The notes beneath the pieces were generated by a model. That model was not told the DNA's origin, did not search any database, and saw only the letters and a list, made by a program, of their open reading frames with translations. A program made the position numbers and the translations under genes. From contig CAXKWD010000006.1 in the NCBI GenBank assembly GCA_964059195.1, positions 9,106,530 through 9,170,529 on the forward strand: 64,000 nucleotides of DNA, in the 5' to 3' direction. Shown piece by piece: positions 30,897 to 43,806 of this stretch (position 1 is its first letter; each line of letters opens with the position of its first letter). The stretch comes from Ectobius pallidus. Taxonomy: Eukaryota; Arthropoda; Insecta; Blattodea; Ectobiidae.

Positions 30897-32745
30897 TTTA
30901 ATGTTTGCACACTTCCAGATGAGCTAGAAACTTGAAATTTGGTACACATGTAGCTTTTAGACTGTAAACCACAGAAAAATTCCAAAAAGTATTTTTTTTT
31001 TTTTACTTTTAGCCCTAAAACCCCCCCGAATAGGGCTCGCTCACTGACATTAATGTTTCCCCACTTCCAGATCAGCTAGAAACTTGAAATTTGGTACACA
31101 TATAGCTTTTAGGCTGTAAACCACAGGAAATTTTCAAAAAGTAATTTTTAAAATTTATAGTCCTAAAAACCTCCGAAAAAGGGCTCGCTCACTGAAATTA
31201 ATGTTTGCCCACTTCCAGAAGAGCTAGACACTAGGAATTTGGTACACATATAGCTTTTGGGCTGTAAACCACAGGAAAATTCCAAAAAGTATTTTTCTTT
31301 ACTTTTAGCCCTAAAACCCCCCGAAAAAGGGCTCGCTCACTGACATTAATGTTTCCCCACTTCCAGATGAGCTAGAAACTTGAAATTTGGTACACATAGA
31401 TTTTAGGCTGTAAACCAAAAAATATTTTTCTTTTTTACTATTAGCCCTAAAACCCCCCGAGAAAGGGCTCGCTCACTGACATTAATGTTTCCCCACTTCC
31501 AGATGAGCTAGAAACTTTAAATTTGGTACACACATAGCTTTTAGGCTCTAAACCACAGGAAATTTTCAAAAAGTAATTTTTAAAATTTATAGTCCTAAAA
31601 ACCTCCGAAAAAGGGCTCGCTCACTGAAATTAATGTTTGCTCACTTCCAGAAGAGCTAGACACTAGAAATTTGGTACACATATAGCTTTTAGGCTGTAAA
31701 CCACAGGAAATTTTCAAAAAGTAATTTTTAAAATTTATAGTCCTAAAAACCTCCGAAAAAGGGCTCGCTCACTGAAATTAATGTTTGCCCACTTCCAGAA
31801 GAGCTAGACACTAGGAATTTGGTACACATATAGCTTTTGGGCTGTAAACCACAGGAAAATTCCAAAAAGTATTTTTCTTTACTTTTAGCCCTAAAACCCC
31901 CCGAAAAAGGGCTCGCTCACTGACATTAATGTTTTTTCACTTCGAGATGAGCTAGAAACTTGAAATTTGGTACACATATAGCTTTTAGGCTGTAAACCAC
32001 AGGAAAATTCCAAAAAGTATTTTTTTTTACTTTTAGCCCTAAACGCCCCCGAATAGGGCTCGCTCACTGACATTAATGTTTCCCCACTTCCAGTTGAGCT
32101 AGAAATTTGAAATTTAGTACACATATAACTTTTAGGTTGTAAACCACAGGAAAATTACAAAAAGTATTTTTTTACTTTTAGCCCTAAAAGGGCTAGCTCA
32201 CTGACATTAATGTTTTTTCACTTCGACATGAGCTAGAAACTTGAAATTTTGTACACATATAGCTATTAGGCTGGAAACCAGAGGAAAATTCCAAAATGTA
32301 TTTTTTTGTTGTTTTTATCTCTAAGAACTCCCGAAAAAGGGCTCGCTCACTGACATTAATGTTTGCTCACTTCCAGAAGAGCTAGAAACTTGAAATTTGG
32401 TACACATATAACTTTTAGGCTGTAACCCATAGGAAAATTCCAAAAAAGTATTTTTTTAATGTTTAGCCCTATAACCCCCGAAAAAGGGCTCGCTGACATT
32501 AATGTTTGCCCACTTCCAGATGAGCTAGAAACTTTAAATTTGGTACACATATAGCTTTTATGCTGTAAACCACAGGAAAATTCCAAAAAGTACTTTTTTT
32601 ATTTTTAGCCCTAAAAACCCCGAAAAGAGGGCTCGCTTACTGACATTAATGTTTGCCCACTCCCAGATCAGCTAGAAACTAGAAATTTGGTACACATATC
32701 TTTTAGGCTGTAAACAACAGGTAAATTCCAAAAAGTTTATTTTCA
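30897..32745. repeat. Satellite array, about 13 units of ~147 bp
   Basis: Each unit contains cacttccagatgagctagaa, acttgaaatttggtacacat, aggctgtaaaccacagg, attccaaaaagta and cgaaaaagggctcgctcac in this order. Units vary by small indels. A two-unit block (31130-31300) recurs almost exactly at 31720-31890, showing higher-order duplication. Short minus-strand ORFs with repeated YMCTKFQVSSSS are by-products of the unit and not supported as genes. Confidence 0.9.
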
Positions 32746-33105
32746 TGTCGATAATCGATGTTTTTTACATCGATGGAAAACAACTGATGTTTTTGCTACA
32801 TTGATGTTTCTCCCCGACATCGATGTTTTTGTAACAAAAATACGATTAATAGGCTACCTTGGTTCTACAATATAATTTTATTTACAGGGGCTTAATTTCC
32901 CAAAACATCTATTTTTTACATAGATAGTTTTCATGGAAATACTTCTGTTTATTTATGAAATTTGCCTAATTTTCTGATACCATGGAATTTTTAAAAATAC
33001 ACATCGATTTTCTTTGTCTAAATATATCGATGATTTCAGGTCAATATTATCATATCGATGGTTATCTCCGATTTTAACCTCGATATTTTAACTATCGATG
33101 CTCAT
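32746..33105. repeat. Cluster of atcgatg words
   Basis: The word catcgatg/atcgatgtt recurs about ten times over 360 bp in both orientations, in AT-rich context. A degenerate low-complexity repeat. Confidence 0.55.
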
Positions 33106-33111
33106 CCCTAA

Positions 33112-34765
33112 TAGGGATGTAGCGAACTAGAACCAACAGATGTCTCCACTGCTCTAGCCGGTATGCGCTAGCCGTTCGTCACTTGTTTTTCGAGTTGTTG
33201 TCTGCTGGTTCCATGCTTTTAAATGGCGTTTCATCTTAGCAGACTGAAAAATACGTTCGAACTTTTCTTTCTTTGTAGCGGGTAAAACGCTACTAGGCGC
33301 ATTTCTTTGTATACTGGACACTTCCAGAATATATTTACGTGAAAAAACTTAAAGAAAAATTGCAAAAGATAGACGCTATATAAGTCGAGAAGAAAGAAGA
33401 ATAAGCTGACAAATACTGTGAGAAATGCCCGCTATTAACTACATTACTATGTTCCCGACGTACAAAATGTTATGCAGATATGAATATTTATATACAGTAC
33501 TGCTAATCTGGCGATTGGGTATGATTCAAAGTAACTAAAAGAATATACCTCTAGGGTATAGACAGTAAAATACTAATTGATATACGTGATAAACACTGAT
33601 TTATGTGGTGTGTATTCGCAGACATTTTTAATATTATTTATTTTCTATATCAAATGCATATTTAGCCTATACCGTCATATTAAAAAGTATTCAAAATCAA
33701 AATATTAAAATATGTTTACATCACGAAATCTTCCCGTTTCCTGTCCCTCGTAGTTAAAAAAGATGGGAACTTGGGAATCGATTAGGCCTTTTTTTTTCTT
33801 CTTCTAATTCCACATTCTTTCTAATTCCTTTTATTATCGGTAAGTTATGCTAGACTATCGTTACATGATTTTCATTTCTAGTTATGAAACAGAATAATGT
33901 TAAAAATATTTAATTGCACGACATAGCAGATTATAAAGGCAGAATTTAATAATTATCATACGTTAAGTTATGTAGCCTATTAAATTGGCAACGCTATTGT
34001 CACAATTTTTATTCGAGGCCGTCAATCTAACTTGGCTATTTAGAAATCACAGAATTTAAATTTTGATATCAGATGCAATAGAAGGCTACAGTAGCCTAAT
34101 ATTCACATATTTATACAGCAAAGTAAAATAAATAGGCCTAAAATAACTAAATAATTAAACAGGGAAGTGGTTTTTAAATATAAAGGTGCACTAAAAATAC
34201 AGTTTAACAAAGGTATCAAACTAACACAATGTACTGTAATTATCATTGCGTTACTACGTAATTTTAATTAATTTATTGTAATTTACTCTATTTTTAAATG
34301 GCCCATAACATCTTCTCGATGCTCACGGCAAATTTAATATTAATTTAAAAATTAAAGAATATCTAATCCCCGCACTGCATATAAATATTCATACATTGAT
34401 AACATATTACTGCAAGTCGAGTACAAAATAATATCGTCTGTATCGGAAATATCTCACAATATTTGTTCGTTAATCCTTCCTTTTTAGTGTTATTTAGAGC
34501 CTATCTGCTGTGATTTTTCTTTCGTATTTTTGACACTTCAACATTCTAGAAGGGCCCTGTAGACAAGGAAGTACGTATAGTAGCCTCGTGTCCTCTATAA
34601 AAATATAAAATTACGAACATATTTTTCGGACTGAGAAGTTGGAACGCCATTTAAAAGCATGAAGCCAGCAGAAGAAAACTGGAAAAACAAGTGACGAACG
34701 GCTAGCGCATACCGGCTAGTACACCCACGCTATCTGTCGGAGAAGTTTGGCGAGCTACATCCCTA
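33112..34765 (-). mobile_element. DNA element 'A' copy 2 (inverted relative to copy 1)
   Basis: It begins tagggatgtagcgaac and ends gagctacatcccta. The whole sequence is the reverse complement of 1691-3331 with scattered substitutions. Length 1654 against 1641 bp. No ORF; flanks show no clear TSD. Confidence 0.85.
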
Positions 34766-35877
34766 TTGAAAGCTTAATTTTGCAACGGTTATATTTTGAT
34801 TTCGGGGGTTCCTCCCTTGAGCCCCAGTCTTGGCTACGTCCCTAACCGGGGGGGGGGGGGAGATAAAAGGACATTCCCCTACAAGTGGGAAGTGATCCGG
34901 CCCAGGGGCGTATCCAAGATTTATTTTCGGGAGGGGCTGTGATAATCCTAACTTTACTGTCACTAGGGTTCAGAAGTTGATGATCTAAAAACGCCTAAAA
35001 ATGACCTATAAATTACCTTAAATTTATGAAAATATGACATGAAAAAATTAAATTAAGACAATATTTCTAAATATATATCTAAAAAAGGAAATATACAGTA
35101 GCATATTAATATAATAATAAACAAAGGACAATATTTTAAGTATGTTATTTGACTACTTTAATATTATGTTTACTATATTATTGAATTACGAGATTGCTTT
35201 CTGTACAATGGTGGAAAAGTTCATTCTGAAGACAAAATAGGAAAAAATGTAACGAACGAATGAAAATTTCCTAAAAATGACTGGTAGAAAATAAAATGCA
35301 AAACATGAATAAGGTATTATTGTTCATTTTGACGGAAGACGAACTTATACTACATCCTGCATTGTCTGTGATGTATCAGAAAAGAGATGACATATCATCA
35401 ACCTCTGAGCCCTAATTATCACACACAATTATACTGAACACGTTAGAATAACGCATTTCATCTTTTATAAGTCAAAATGTGCAATTGAACTGTCTACTTT
35501 CTGAGAAATTAAAGTGCCCTTATGTGCAACATATTAGCATGACTTAAGGGTATGTGTATGTGAATTATTTAGAAATTTATGTTTTTTTGTTTATAGCACT
35601 AAAAAATTGTGCTGAATTTTCTGCATCCATTGATATATACACCATGTCCGGGAAAGACCTGACGAATAAGAAATAATTATATATCAGAAACTATTGCAGT
35701 TACTACCTCAGTTAGAAAGACAAACTCAAAAGGTTTTGGTTTGTAGCATCGCGTAATGCACATGATCATGCACATTGTTGTTGCACGAGGAGAAACGAGA
35801 AAAAGCTTGTTCTGCGCAGCGTGTGTAGTCAGTCTTATTCTGAGAACTGGGAATGCAAGTTGTGGGTAGGCTACAAC

Positions 35878-38407
35878 CAAGATCAGTAAACTATACAGGT
35901 TGCGTATTCCGGGATAGACCAATCACAGCACTTGAGTGTGTGACGTCACAAGATTCCAGATCTCCCAATTTTCAGATTTTACTCAGTCTAGAAAATCTTA
36001 CACCGCGTGATTAAACTCGTAACCTTTAATTAACCCGTGGTCGGATTCCTGTGAAATTTATACAGAAATAATCTACACACATCAGCCCAACTGATGGTTA
36101 AAACAGAGCCTTAAAAAAGCGGATACAAATGTTTTTATTTCATTTTATAAACATCACCCGTTACACAAAATTCATGGAGGGAGAAGCAAATTTCACTATG
36201 CGACAATTTTTTGTATTTTTGTGTCCCGAAAAAACTTCAAGCGAGAAAGTTTTAGTGAAATAATTGAATTTTAATACAAATGAAGTTCCAGCCCCATATC
36301 TCGAATGGTTTACGAGTAATTAAGTGGTAATTATTCCATGCGCTTCAGTGTCGGAGTGATTTGTGACGACCGTGAAATGTTCAGGAAGAAGCATATTTGA
36401 CTATGCGACAAATTTTTTATTTCTGTGACCAGAAAATGATTCAAGCATGTGAGCTTTAGGGAAATATTTGAATTTTATTATACATCAAGTACCACGTTTA
36501 TATTTTGAATGGTTTACGAGTAATAGAGTGGTAATTACTCAAGGCGATGAAGCTATCGGAACGGTACAGAGGTCTTTTTCATTCTATAAAATAGGCCTAC
36601 TAGCAATTACATAAAAATCCTTAAATATTTTAATCGTGGACTCAATAATAAAGGATATTAACTGGCTACTTGTACCCATACTGAAAGATTGACCCGCTGG
36701 GGAAAAAGAATGAATTAAATTTTTTCCTAATCTTGTAAATCTGCACTACTGTTATTTAGATATTTGTTGAATTATTTATTTTATTTTTTGATCCTTTGTG
36801 CTAGTAACTTTTATTTCTAATTACCTTATCAATGCCTTATTAGTTTAATATCTTGTTACGCCCTTTTCATATTTTAATATAATTTATCAACATGAAAACG
36901 TATTACAGTTAAAATTGAATTGCCGAGGCTTTAAGAGCATGCTATCGGGTTATAGTTAGGGCAAGACGATGATACTTTTTAATGAAAAATTCATGGAAAA
37001 ATCCTTCGAAATATTGTGTGATTTATGTAGAATGCATTGCGAAGCAATTTGTGTCCTTTTTGTTATGTTGAGACGTCGATTTTAAAGATCCTGCGCCTCT
37101 TTTCGTTGTGCTGCTCATGAAAGTTTCCCTGCCCTGCAATTCACAAACCATCCCTTAGTTTATTAGGTCTATATTATCTCTGTCGTCACATAATTTGTAT
37201 ACAGATGTACACTTTTGGCCGTGTTTCACCAATCATTACCTACATAACTTACCCCATATAACCCGGAGAAAATTATTATTAATATAAATGTATTGCTTTG
37301 ATTACAATATTAACACAAATTAATACTCTACAATAGTCTACGCAATGTAATAATAACATTAGTACTGTACATGTTAATATTGATACATAAAAATTCCCGT
37401 AGTTGTTTTCTACCCTTATTATAAGGTACAATTTCTATACAAATATAGGATACATTCTTTCATCAAATTATACTAACATAACCTCTAGAATGAGGAATAT
37501 TTTCTAGGCAACAAAATATTAGAACAAATCACCCTTTAGCTGTTATATAGGCCTACCTGTATTATATAATTTCTATTCAAATCTAGATCCTTTGGGAGAT
37601 TTTTACAAGATTTTAAAGACAAATGTTGTAGAATCAGAAGAACATTTTAAGTAACTTGAATAACAGAACAGTTCACATCTTAGCTGTTTTCTACAATCTA
37701 CAAAAGTTACACACTGCCACAGCACATATCTGGCCCGGCATAATGGTTCAGTTAATTGCACTTTCTAAAGCACCTTCCATTTGTATTATTAAAAACAGTA
37801 TGTACTGGTAATATCTATCCTAAAAGACTGCGGTCAAGCGGCCGAGATCAGTAGGTAGAAGCTTTGTCAGCGGCACCATGCTCTCTCCTGTCGTGCTTGA
37901 AGCGCCAAATCATTCTGACACCTTGAAGCGCCCGGAATAATTACCACTCAATTACTCGTAAACCATTCGAGATATGGGGCTGGAACTTCATTTGTATTAA
38001 AATTCAATTATTTCACTAAAACTTTCTCGCTTGAAGTTTTTTCGGGACACAAAAATACAAAAAATTGTCGCATAGTGAAATTTGCTTCTCCCTCCATGAA
38101 TTTTGTGTAACGGGTGATGTTTATAAAATGAAATAAAAACATTTGTGTCCGCTTTTTTAAGGCTCTGTTTTAACCATCAGTAGGGCTGATGTGTGTAGAT
38201 TATTTCTGTATAAATTTCACAGGAATCCGACCACGGGTTAATTAAAGGTTACGAGTTTAATCACGCGGTGTAAGATTTTCTAGACTGAGTAAAAACTGAA
38301 AATTGCGAGATCTGGAATCTTGTGACGTCACACACTTGCCTGCTCGCCGCAACCCCCTGTCCTATAAACTCACCGGAATACGCTACCTCTGTAGTTTACA
38401 AGCCTTG
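35878..38407. mobile_element. Mutator-like foldback element (MULE), copy 1
   Basis: Perfect 9-bp direct repeats ggctacaac (35869-35877 and 38408-38416) flank the element, and 9 bp is the Mutator hallmark. Ends read caagatcagtaaact and agtttacaagccttg. Subterminal inverted repeats of about 400 bp follow (35930-36345 against 37930-38340). The first ~950 bp and last ~700 bp are shared with copy 2 (55795-57965), but the core (about 36830-37700) is not. No transposase. Confidence 0.85.
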
Positions 38408-38499
38408 GGCTACAACGTCGTTTCCAAACAGGCAAAGGCCGAAATCCTCCCTCCCGAAACAGCATCCTTCATTGGCACAAGCAATTTCTGGAGATAGGT

Positions 38500-38880
38500 A
38501 ATGTTGAGTCACAGCAGGGAAAGGCAAAGAAATCGCGCATGAATGACAATGACATTGAAAGGGCACGGGCTCCTTTTGTTAGAAGCCCGATTTAATCCAT
38601 TCGTGAGGCGGCAAGACAACTGCAAATGCCAAACTCCACAGTCCATGGGACAGAAGGACCTACACCATGGCCACCAAGGTCACCTGACATGACCCCACTG
38701 AATTTCTTTCTCTGGGGTTTTGTGAAAGACAAAGTGTATCGCACGCCTGTGGCCGATAATGCAGATTTGCGTGGCCGAATCTACGATGCAATAGCACTAG
38801 TCACACCGGATATGCTTTCACGTGTGTGGCACGAAATTGAGTATCGGGCCACAAACGGTGCTCACATAGAGGCTTATTAA
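38500..38880 (+). pseudogene. Internally deleted mariner transposase
   Basis: The reading frame gives NDIERARAPFVRSPI, a stop (TAA), then SIREAARQLQMPNSTVH, which is the second helix-turn-helix of mariner-type transposases. It then jumps directly to PWPPRSPDMTPLNFFLWGFV, RIYDAIALVTPDML and YRATNGAHIE, the C-terminal part of the catalytic domain. The middle of the protein, with the first catalytic Asp residues, is missing, so the deletion is internal. An in-frame stop also breaks the N-terminal half. The protein cannot be functional. Confidence 0.85.
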
Positions 38881-39735
38881 AACTCATCGTGTTTTTCTTT
38901 GTAACCATGAAAACATCATGTCAATAAATGCAATAGTTTCAGATATATAATTATTTCTTTTTCGTCAGGTCTTTCCCGGACACCCTGTAGTTTATGTAGG
39001 TTTAGAAATTATTTGTGGCATTCAAATGGACATTTAAAAATGTTTACATGCTCTGAGCCACGCCCTTAGAAAGGTCAAATGAGAAATTCACTATTAACTT
39101 AAAATTGAATTTCCCGGTAACTCTTATTTTACACACATATTGTTAGGTAGCTCCACAACACTTAGAGATAGAAGGCTGAAATTTTGTACACTAATTTTAC
39201 TTGCATATATGCATAAAGTAAACTACAATGATGCCCATAGGTATAAAATTAAAGAAAATGTGTAATGAAATATTGATGAAATTTCAAGATATTTTATATG
39301 CAATATATAAAAATTAATTGCATTAAAAATAATAACTTTAGCTGTATAAAAATAGTCTACTTTGTAGAAAAATATGTTCATTATATGCATTAAAAAATAA
39401 AAGGCGTCAGAGAAACCAGAAAAATGTTATGCCTCTAAGGAAGTGATAAGTGCATCTGAATTAATTTTTTTATGCTCCTATAAAACGTGTAATTTAAAAT
39501 AAACTTGGTCAATTTTTTATACTTTTATCTGCTAGTTATGTTCTAGTAAGCCTTGTTATAGGATCCTGTAATTTTTGTCCACTTCTGAGTTCATTTTCTT
39601 GTAAAATTTTAATATTTCTAGAACCTGCATTTTTTTATCTTTTTGTGGTTGTTCACGTATATATACCCTTAACGTTTCGGGGGGGACTGCAGCCCCCTCA
39701 GCCCCCCCCCCCCTGAATACGCCCCTGATCCGGCC

Positions 39736-39897
39736 ATTAACTACGTAATATAAAAAAAAGTAACAGGTAACGGTTATAAATAACAGTTACTTTCGTGTAA
39801 CTGGAACAGTAACGTAACTGTTCCAAAAAAAGTAACTGGTTCCCATCTCTACTTCGAAACAAGTGGAGCTGTGGTGTTGGAAAGTTTCTGTTCTGTG
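39736..39897. other. gtaac-rich flank of the hAT element
   Basis: Short low-complexity gtaac/gttac stretch that resembles 30470-30780. Nothing coding. Confidence 0.4.
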
Positions 39898-41620
39898 TAG
39901 CGATGGGCAATGTAGTTCGTTTTCGAGAGCCAGCTCTTTCGCTCCCGCACACTAACTAGAGTCGTTCAAATGAACTAGTTAGTTCATTTTGCTCAAATGT
40001 ACTAGCTAGTTCAAAGTAACTATCTAGTTCAAAGTAACTACGCAGTTCAATTTCGTATCAGCACACCACGTTCCATTGCATAGCGTATGAGTCTTGCCTC
40101 TTGAAGTTTCCAAAAGCCGCAATAGATGGCAGGATAATGTATTCTAGTCTACTTCAGTGTTAACGACATTGAACCATATGAAACTCACCAACACAGAATC
40201 TTCTTCACACCCTCCTATCTAAAATAAACATTTTGCAGATGGCTAGGGCAGTGCTTTAGTTGGAAAATATTTTATGGGGATACTCACCTTCCATAGAACG
40301 CATATCTATTGCGAATTTAAAAGTGTTTGTCATTATTAACAAATACACTCTCGTGAATTGGACATTTAATAAGTATTTTAGGACAATATCATTCCTGTAC
40401 TGGCAGTATGACGTACCGGAGCACATATTTTTCCCGGTATGGTAGAAGGAAAATAATTTTATACCGGTATGCAGTACCGGTGCGTACCGGCCCAACTAAA
40501 GCACTGGGCTAGGGAGAGGAAACTTCACTCTGTTTTTCTAAGATAAATAATGTATTCTACCAACCTCTCTTTACTAAATGGAGTCATAGAATCTTTAAGA
40601 ACGTGATTAATTTATTAATAAATAGGCATGCTGCATGGTAATTAAAACTTATACTGATTTCACAGCACCTAATGGGTAGCCTATTGATGTTTCGTACTAA
40701 TCTGAATGGAAATAATAAAACACATATAAATACCATAACTTTATTTCAGTGTGTTGGCTATTTTCCTGGAATTTCTTGCACACAAATTTATTTGCGACAG
40801 GAGATGAGGATTTTAGTTTGTGCAGAGAGTTTATCTCCAGTGGTTTTGTGGAAGTATTTCTCGTGTGTTTTTTGCTTTAAGCTACCAAGTTTTCTTCTAG
40901 TTTTAATTACGTTATAATGTTTTAGTTTCATTTAATTTGTTTTTACCAATTATCGCATACTATCGTGGTTTAGTTAGGTAATAATTATTATTTTTATTTT
41001 TCTTCATTTTTAATTCGTGTGAAAAGCTTCTGTTTCTGAGTGATAACTTATAAATGTAAATGTGTATTGTTTATTTTAAAGTGTGATGGATATATGAGCC
41101 GAACATTTCACACTTGCATTGGAACAATTTATGTATATATTTATCTTTAAATTGTGAGTGAACTGCTACAGACAGTCTGTTGTATTTACATTACTTTCAT
41201 TTCAAACAACCCGCTGGAAGTTGAATGTTGCAAGCGAAGGACTCGAGGAGAAGGAATACGTCTGCAAGAGGTAAGTGCTATAATGCATAACATCCCCCCT
41301 TCCCCTACTAGTGGAAGTCATCACTCCCCACAGCCCCCTGCCCCCGCCATTCTTCCAAAGCGTGGCTTTCTCCATCTTCGTTTCACTGCTACTTCCTCGT
41401 TCCTCTCAATGCTATCAGCCGGCAACAGCACAGTTGCACACAGCACAGTTTTGTAGAGCACACAATCGTGCTAGGACACAATCGTGCTAGGACACAATCG
41501 TGCCAGCACATACAAACCGCACGCGAACTAACTAGTTCAAAATTTTTGAACTAACTAGTATCCGCACATTTGAATGAGTCGTTCAAATGAACTAGTTAGT
41601 TCGTGAACGACCCATCGCTA
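39898..41620. mobile_element. hAT-type element, TIR tagcgatggg
   Basis: Perfect 8-bp direct repeats gttctgtg (39890-39897 and 41621-41628) flank termini tagcgatggg / cccatcgcta. Both subterminal regions are dense in agttcatt/aactagttag words, giving imperfect palindromes. A 258-bp MITE is nested at 40249-40506. No transposase ORF was recognised. Confidence 0.85.
40249..40506 (-). mobile_element. 258-bp hAT-type MITE, copy 2
   Basis: Same length and near-identical sequence to 16146-16403 in opposite orientation, with perfect 8-bp direct repeats ggctaggg (40241-40248 and 40507-40514). Confidence 0.92.
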
Positions 41621-41628
41621 GTTCTGTG

Positions 41629-42211
41629 GTGTTGGACAAAAGAGCGGGTAAGGCAAGGAATAGGAAATCTGTTGGGAAGGTGTTCTACATAAATAGGTAT
41701 TGTAGCTCTTTATACAGAATGTTGGAGATTGTAGAAGGGTACCCTAAGTATGCTGTTATTTATGTAAAAATACGGGAAAAAATAGTTTTATGCTGCTCAC
41801 TAGGCTCCTCTCTAATACCTGGGAAGGTGGGGTTTAGGGTTTCGTCACAGAAGAAATTCAATGTGAGACATAATAAACCTCGTGCTATTCAGTACATTGC
41901 TCCTAAACTAACATAAACGTTCCTAACCTAACAAAACGGTGGGGGATGCAGCATAAATATATCTGTTGCCAAAAATACACTAGAAGAAATCTTAAAAATC
42001 TGCAGGCTGGAGTGACTTTGAGCCCATGTGTGGAGATAAAATTCTCAATGAAAGAATTTGTGTTGATGAGAGCATAGGCGATTCTCTTCTTCGTGCATTT
42101 CGAGACAGTTCGGGAAAAACCAAATACAAGGTGCATTTTAAGCTCCTCCCACGGGACCCGCCCGGGAAGGAGAGGTTAGGGCGGGGACTATTTTAAACAG
42201 TGAGAGACATT
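41629..42211. other. Unassigned stretch with the dispersed gcaccttatatttggt motif
   Basis: No convincing gene. At 41885-41935 it shares taacataaacgttcctaac with the reverse complement of 51379-51430. At 42116-42145 it carries accaaatacaaggtgcattt, a motif repeated near 42706, 43078 (reverse) and 49206 (reverse). At 42196-42210 it matches the extreme 3' part of SINE A. Confidence 0.4.
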
Positions 42212-42525
42212 GGGTCGTATGAATAAAATGGAGCAATTTCTCCAGAGAAGTCTCTTTTGAGTAAAAAGGAATTTACTCAACCTAAGAGCAATTTCTCCAT
42301 TTGGTATCATTAAAAGTTGCCTTTGACTGTGGAGAAATTACTTCTTGGTGGGAGTAATTACCTCCCCTCACCACCAGTTCTTTTCACAGCTAAACATAAC
42401 TAAGATATTCAAACAAAGGAGCTCTTCATTCATAAACACACATCACATGCACAAAATAAATGTGTTATGCTAGGTCTTACGTTTTCAAACACATCCCTGC
42501 CCTTCAGGAAAAGTAACTATTACTA

Positions 42526-43454
42526 CAGTGAGTCTCTCTCGACTGGAGGCCGGGCTAGCGGCAAAAGTGCGTGCGGCTGCCGAGTCGTCACCCTGCGCCC
42601 CGAGGTGTAGGAACTGCACAGCACTTCTCTGGCTTCTTTCACTTTGTTCGTGCATGACCATGAAAATAGCAAAAATAGGGACTTACCTTATTACAGGAGA
42701 TGCTGAAAATGGGGAAAAACCAAATATAAGGTGCATCGTCGCATGAGGCATATCCCGCCCTAACCCTCCCCCAGCGAAGCACTTTCTTTTATACCACGAT
42801 CTAGCGAATTCTTCGAGGATAAACAGGCTGTCAAACCTTTGAGTACAAGGCAAACCTGTGGGTACTCTCAAATTTTTAATATTTGGTACAAGCGGCACTC
42901 TTGAATTATTAATATTAGGTACAAGGGCCACTCTCGCAGTTTTAATATTTGGTACAAGGGGGACACTCGCATTTTTAATATTTGGTATGGTCGGGAGTGT
43001 CGGCGACAATATACAAGGATAGTTTGGTCACCCTGTTCTCTGAGAAACAAAATGCGAATATCGAGTGGGCGGAGCCTATTTGGCACCTTATATTTGGTTT
43101 TAGCCTGAAAATGTCCTCCTCCTTCATCCACACATTTTTGGCATCGAGATAGGAAACTCTCATTCACATGCAATAGGTGCGGTTCTGATATTAAGTTTTC
43201 ACATAATTATCGTACATAAATACCCTATGTTGTACTGTGAACTCAGATCGAGGCATAATGATAAATGTGAACTAAGACAAAGACCACTATATAACTTTAT
43301 AACACGAGAGCACAGGCCATGTTTGACCTTCACCTTCACAAGCATGCACTCCAACTGCTGGCCAAGCGGAATGTTGCAATATCTGACTCACTGCAGCAGT
43401 CATGTTTCACCGCTCACCCGCCCAGCCCGGCCCCAGTCCAAGAGAGACTCACTG
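42526..43454. mobile_element. hAT-like element, TIR cagtgagtctctct
   Basis: Inverted ends cagtgagtctctct / agagagactcactg are flanked by tattacta (left) and tatttcta (right), 7 of 8 identical. It contains the ~33-bp minisatellite (42862-42995) and two copies of the dispersed gcaccttatatttggt motif. No transposase. Confidence 0.65.
42862..42995. repeat. ~33-bp minisatellite, aatatttggtacaagggcac units
   Basis: Four tandem degenerate copies of tttttaatatttggtacaag followed by ggcactctcg. The same unit forms an array at 48985-49103. Confidence 0.8.
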
Positions 43455-43806
43455 TATTTCTAATTAATTCAAGGTTGTCTAAATACCAGCATTTAAGTTA
43501 TAACACATTTTTAAATGCATTTTACAATCTTGTTTTTCTATATAATATTTAATAATTTTAAAAGATCAACAACTTGTAGGCCTACTGGAGAAGTCCATCC
43601 CACCTAAATTTAGATGGAGAACAAAAACAGCACATTATAACTGACGGAACTTTTGCTATTGTTATTCTTATTTTGCTTTGAAAAATAGGAAATTGTTTGA
43701 CTTGCCTAAAACTCCTTTCAGTTATTGCACTTGCATTACTTAGTCTGTACACTTATTATAAAATTTATCTTGTGGGGAAATACTATTTCGGCGATTACCA
43801 TGAGCC

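Larger units (their letters stand above)
35640..38987 (+). mobile_element. Mariner/Tc1-type element with deleted transposase, split by a Mutator-like element
   Basis: Ends share tgtccgggaaagacctgacg in inverted orientation, and TA flanks both sides (35638-35639 and 38988-38989). Without the 2539-bp inner insertion about 0.8 kb remain, shorter than the ~1.3 kb usual for mariner. The 3' half keeps fragments of the transposase (38500-38880). Confidence 0.85.
34903..39727. mobile_element. hAT-type element, TIR caggggcgtat, host of two nested insertions
   Basis: Starts caggggcgtatcc and ends atacgcccctg, with perfect 8-bp direct repeats atccggcc (34895-34902 and 39728-39735). With the mariner insertion (35640-38987) removed, about 1.5 kb of AT-rich sequence without a transposase ORF remains. 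G- and C-runs occur near the ends. A non-autonomous hAT. Confidence 0.85.

Noticed and set aside
31891..32586. Repeated peptides (CTKFQVSSSS) on the minus strand as a possible repeat protein
   Set aside because: They follow the satellite unit, are broken by stops and frameshifts, and have no start or conserved frame across units.
33112..34765. A definite superfamily for element A
   Set aside because: Copy 1 has TAA on both sides but copy 2 has no matching flanks, so a Harbinger assignment is not supported.
41626..41916. 96-codon plus-strand ORF after the hAT-like element
   Set aside because: No recognisable domain, no splice-bounded exon structure, and its start falls in the TSD of the transposon.
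42862..42995. CRISPR array
   Set aside because: Direct repeats are contiguous and degenerate without unique spacers, in eukaryotic transposon context; it is a minisatellite.
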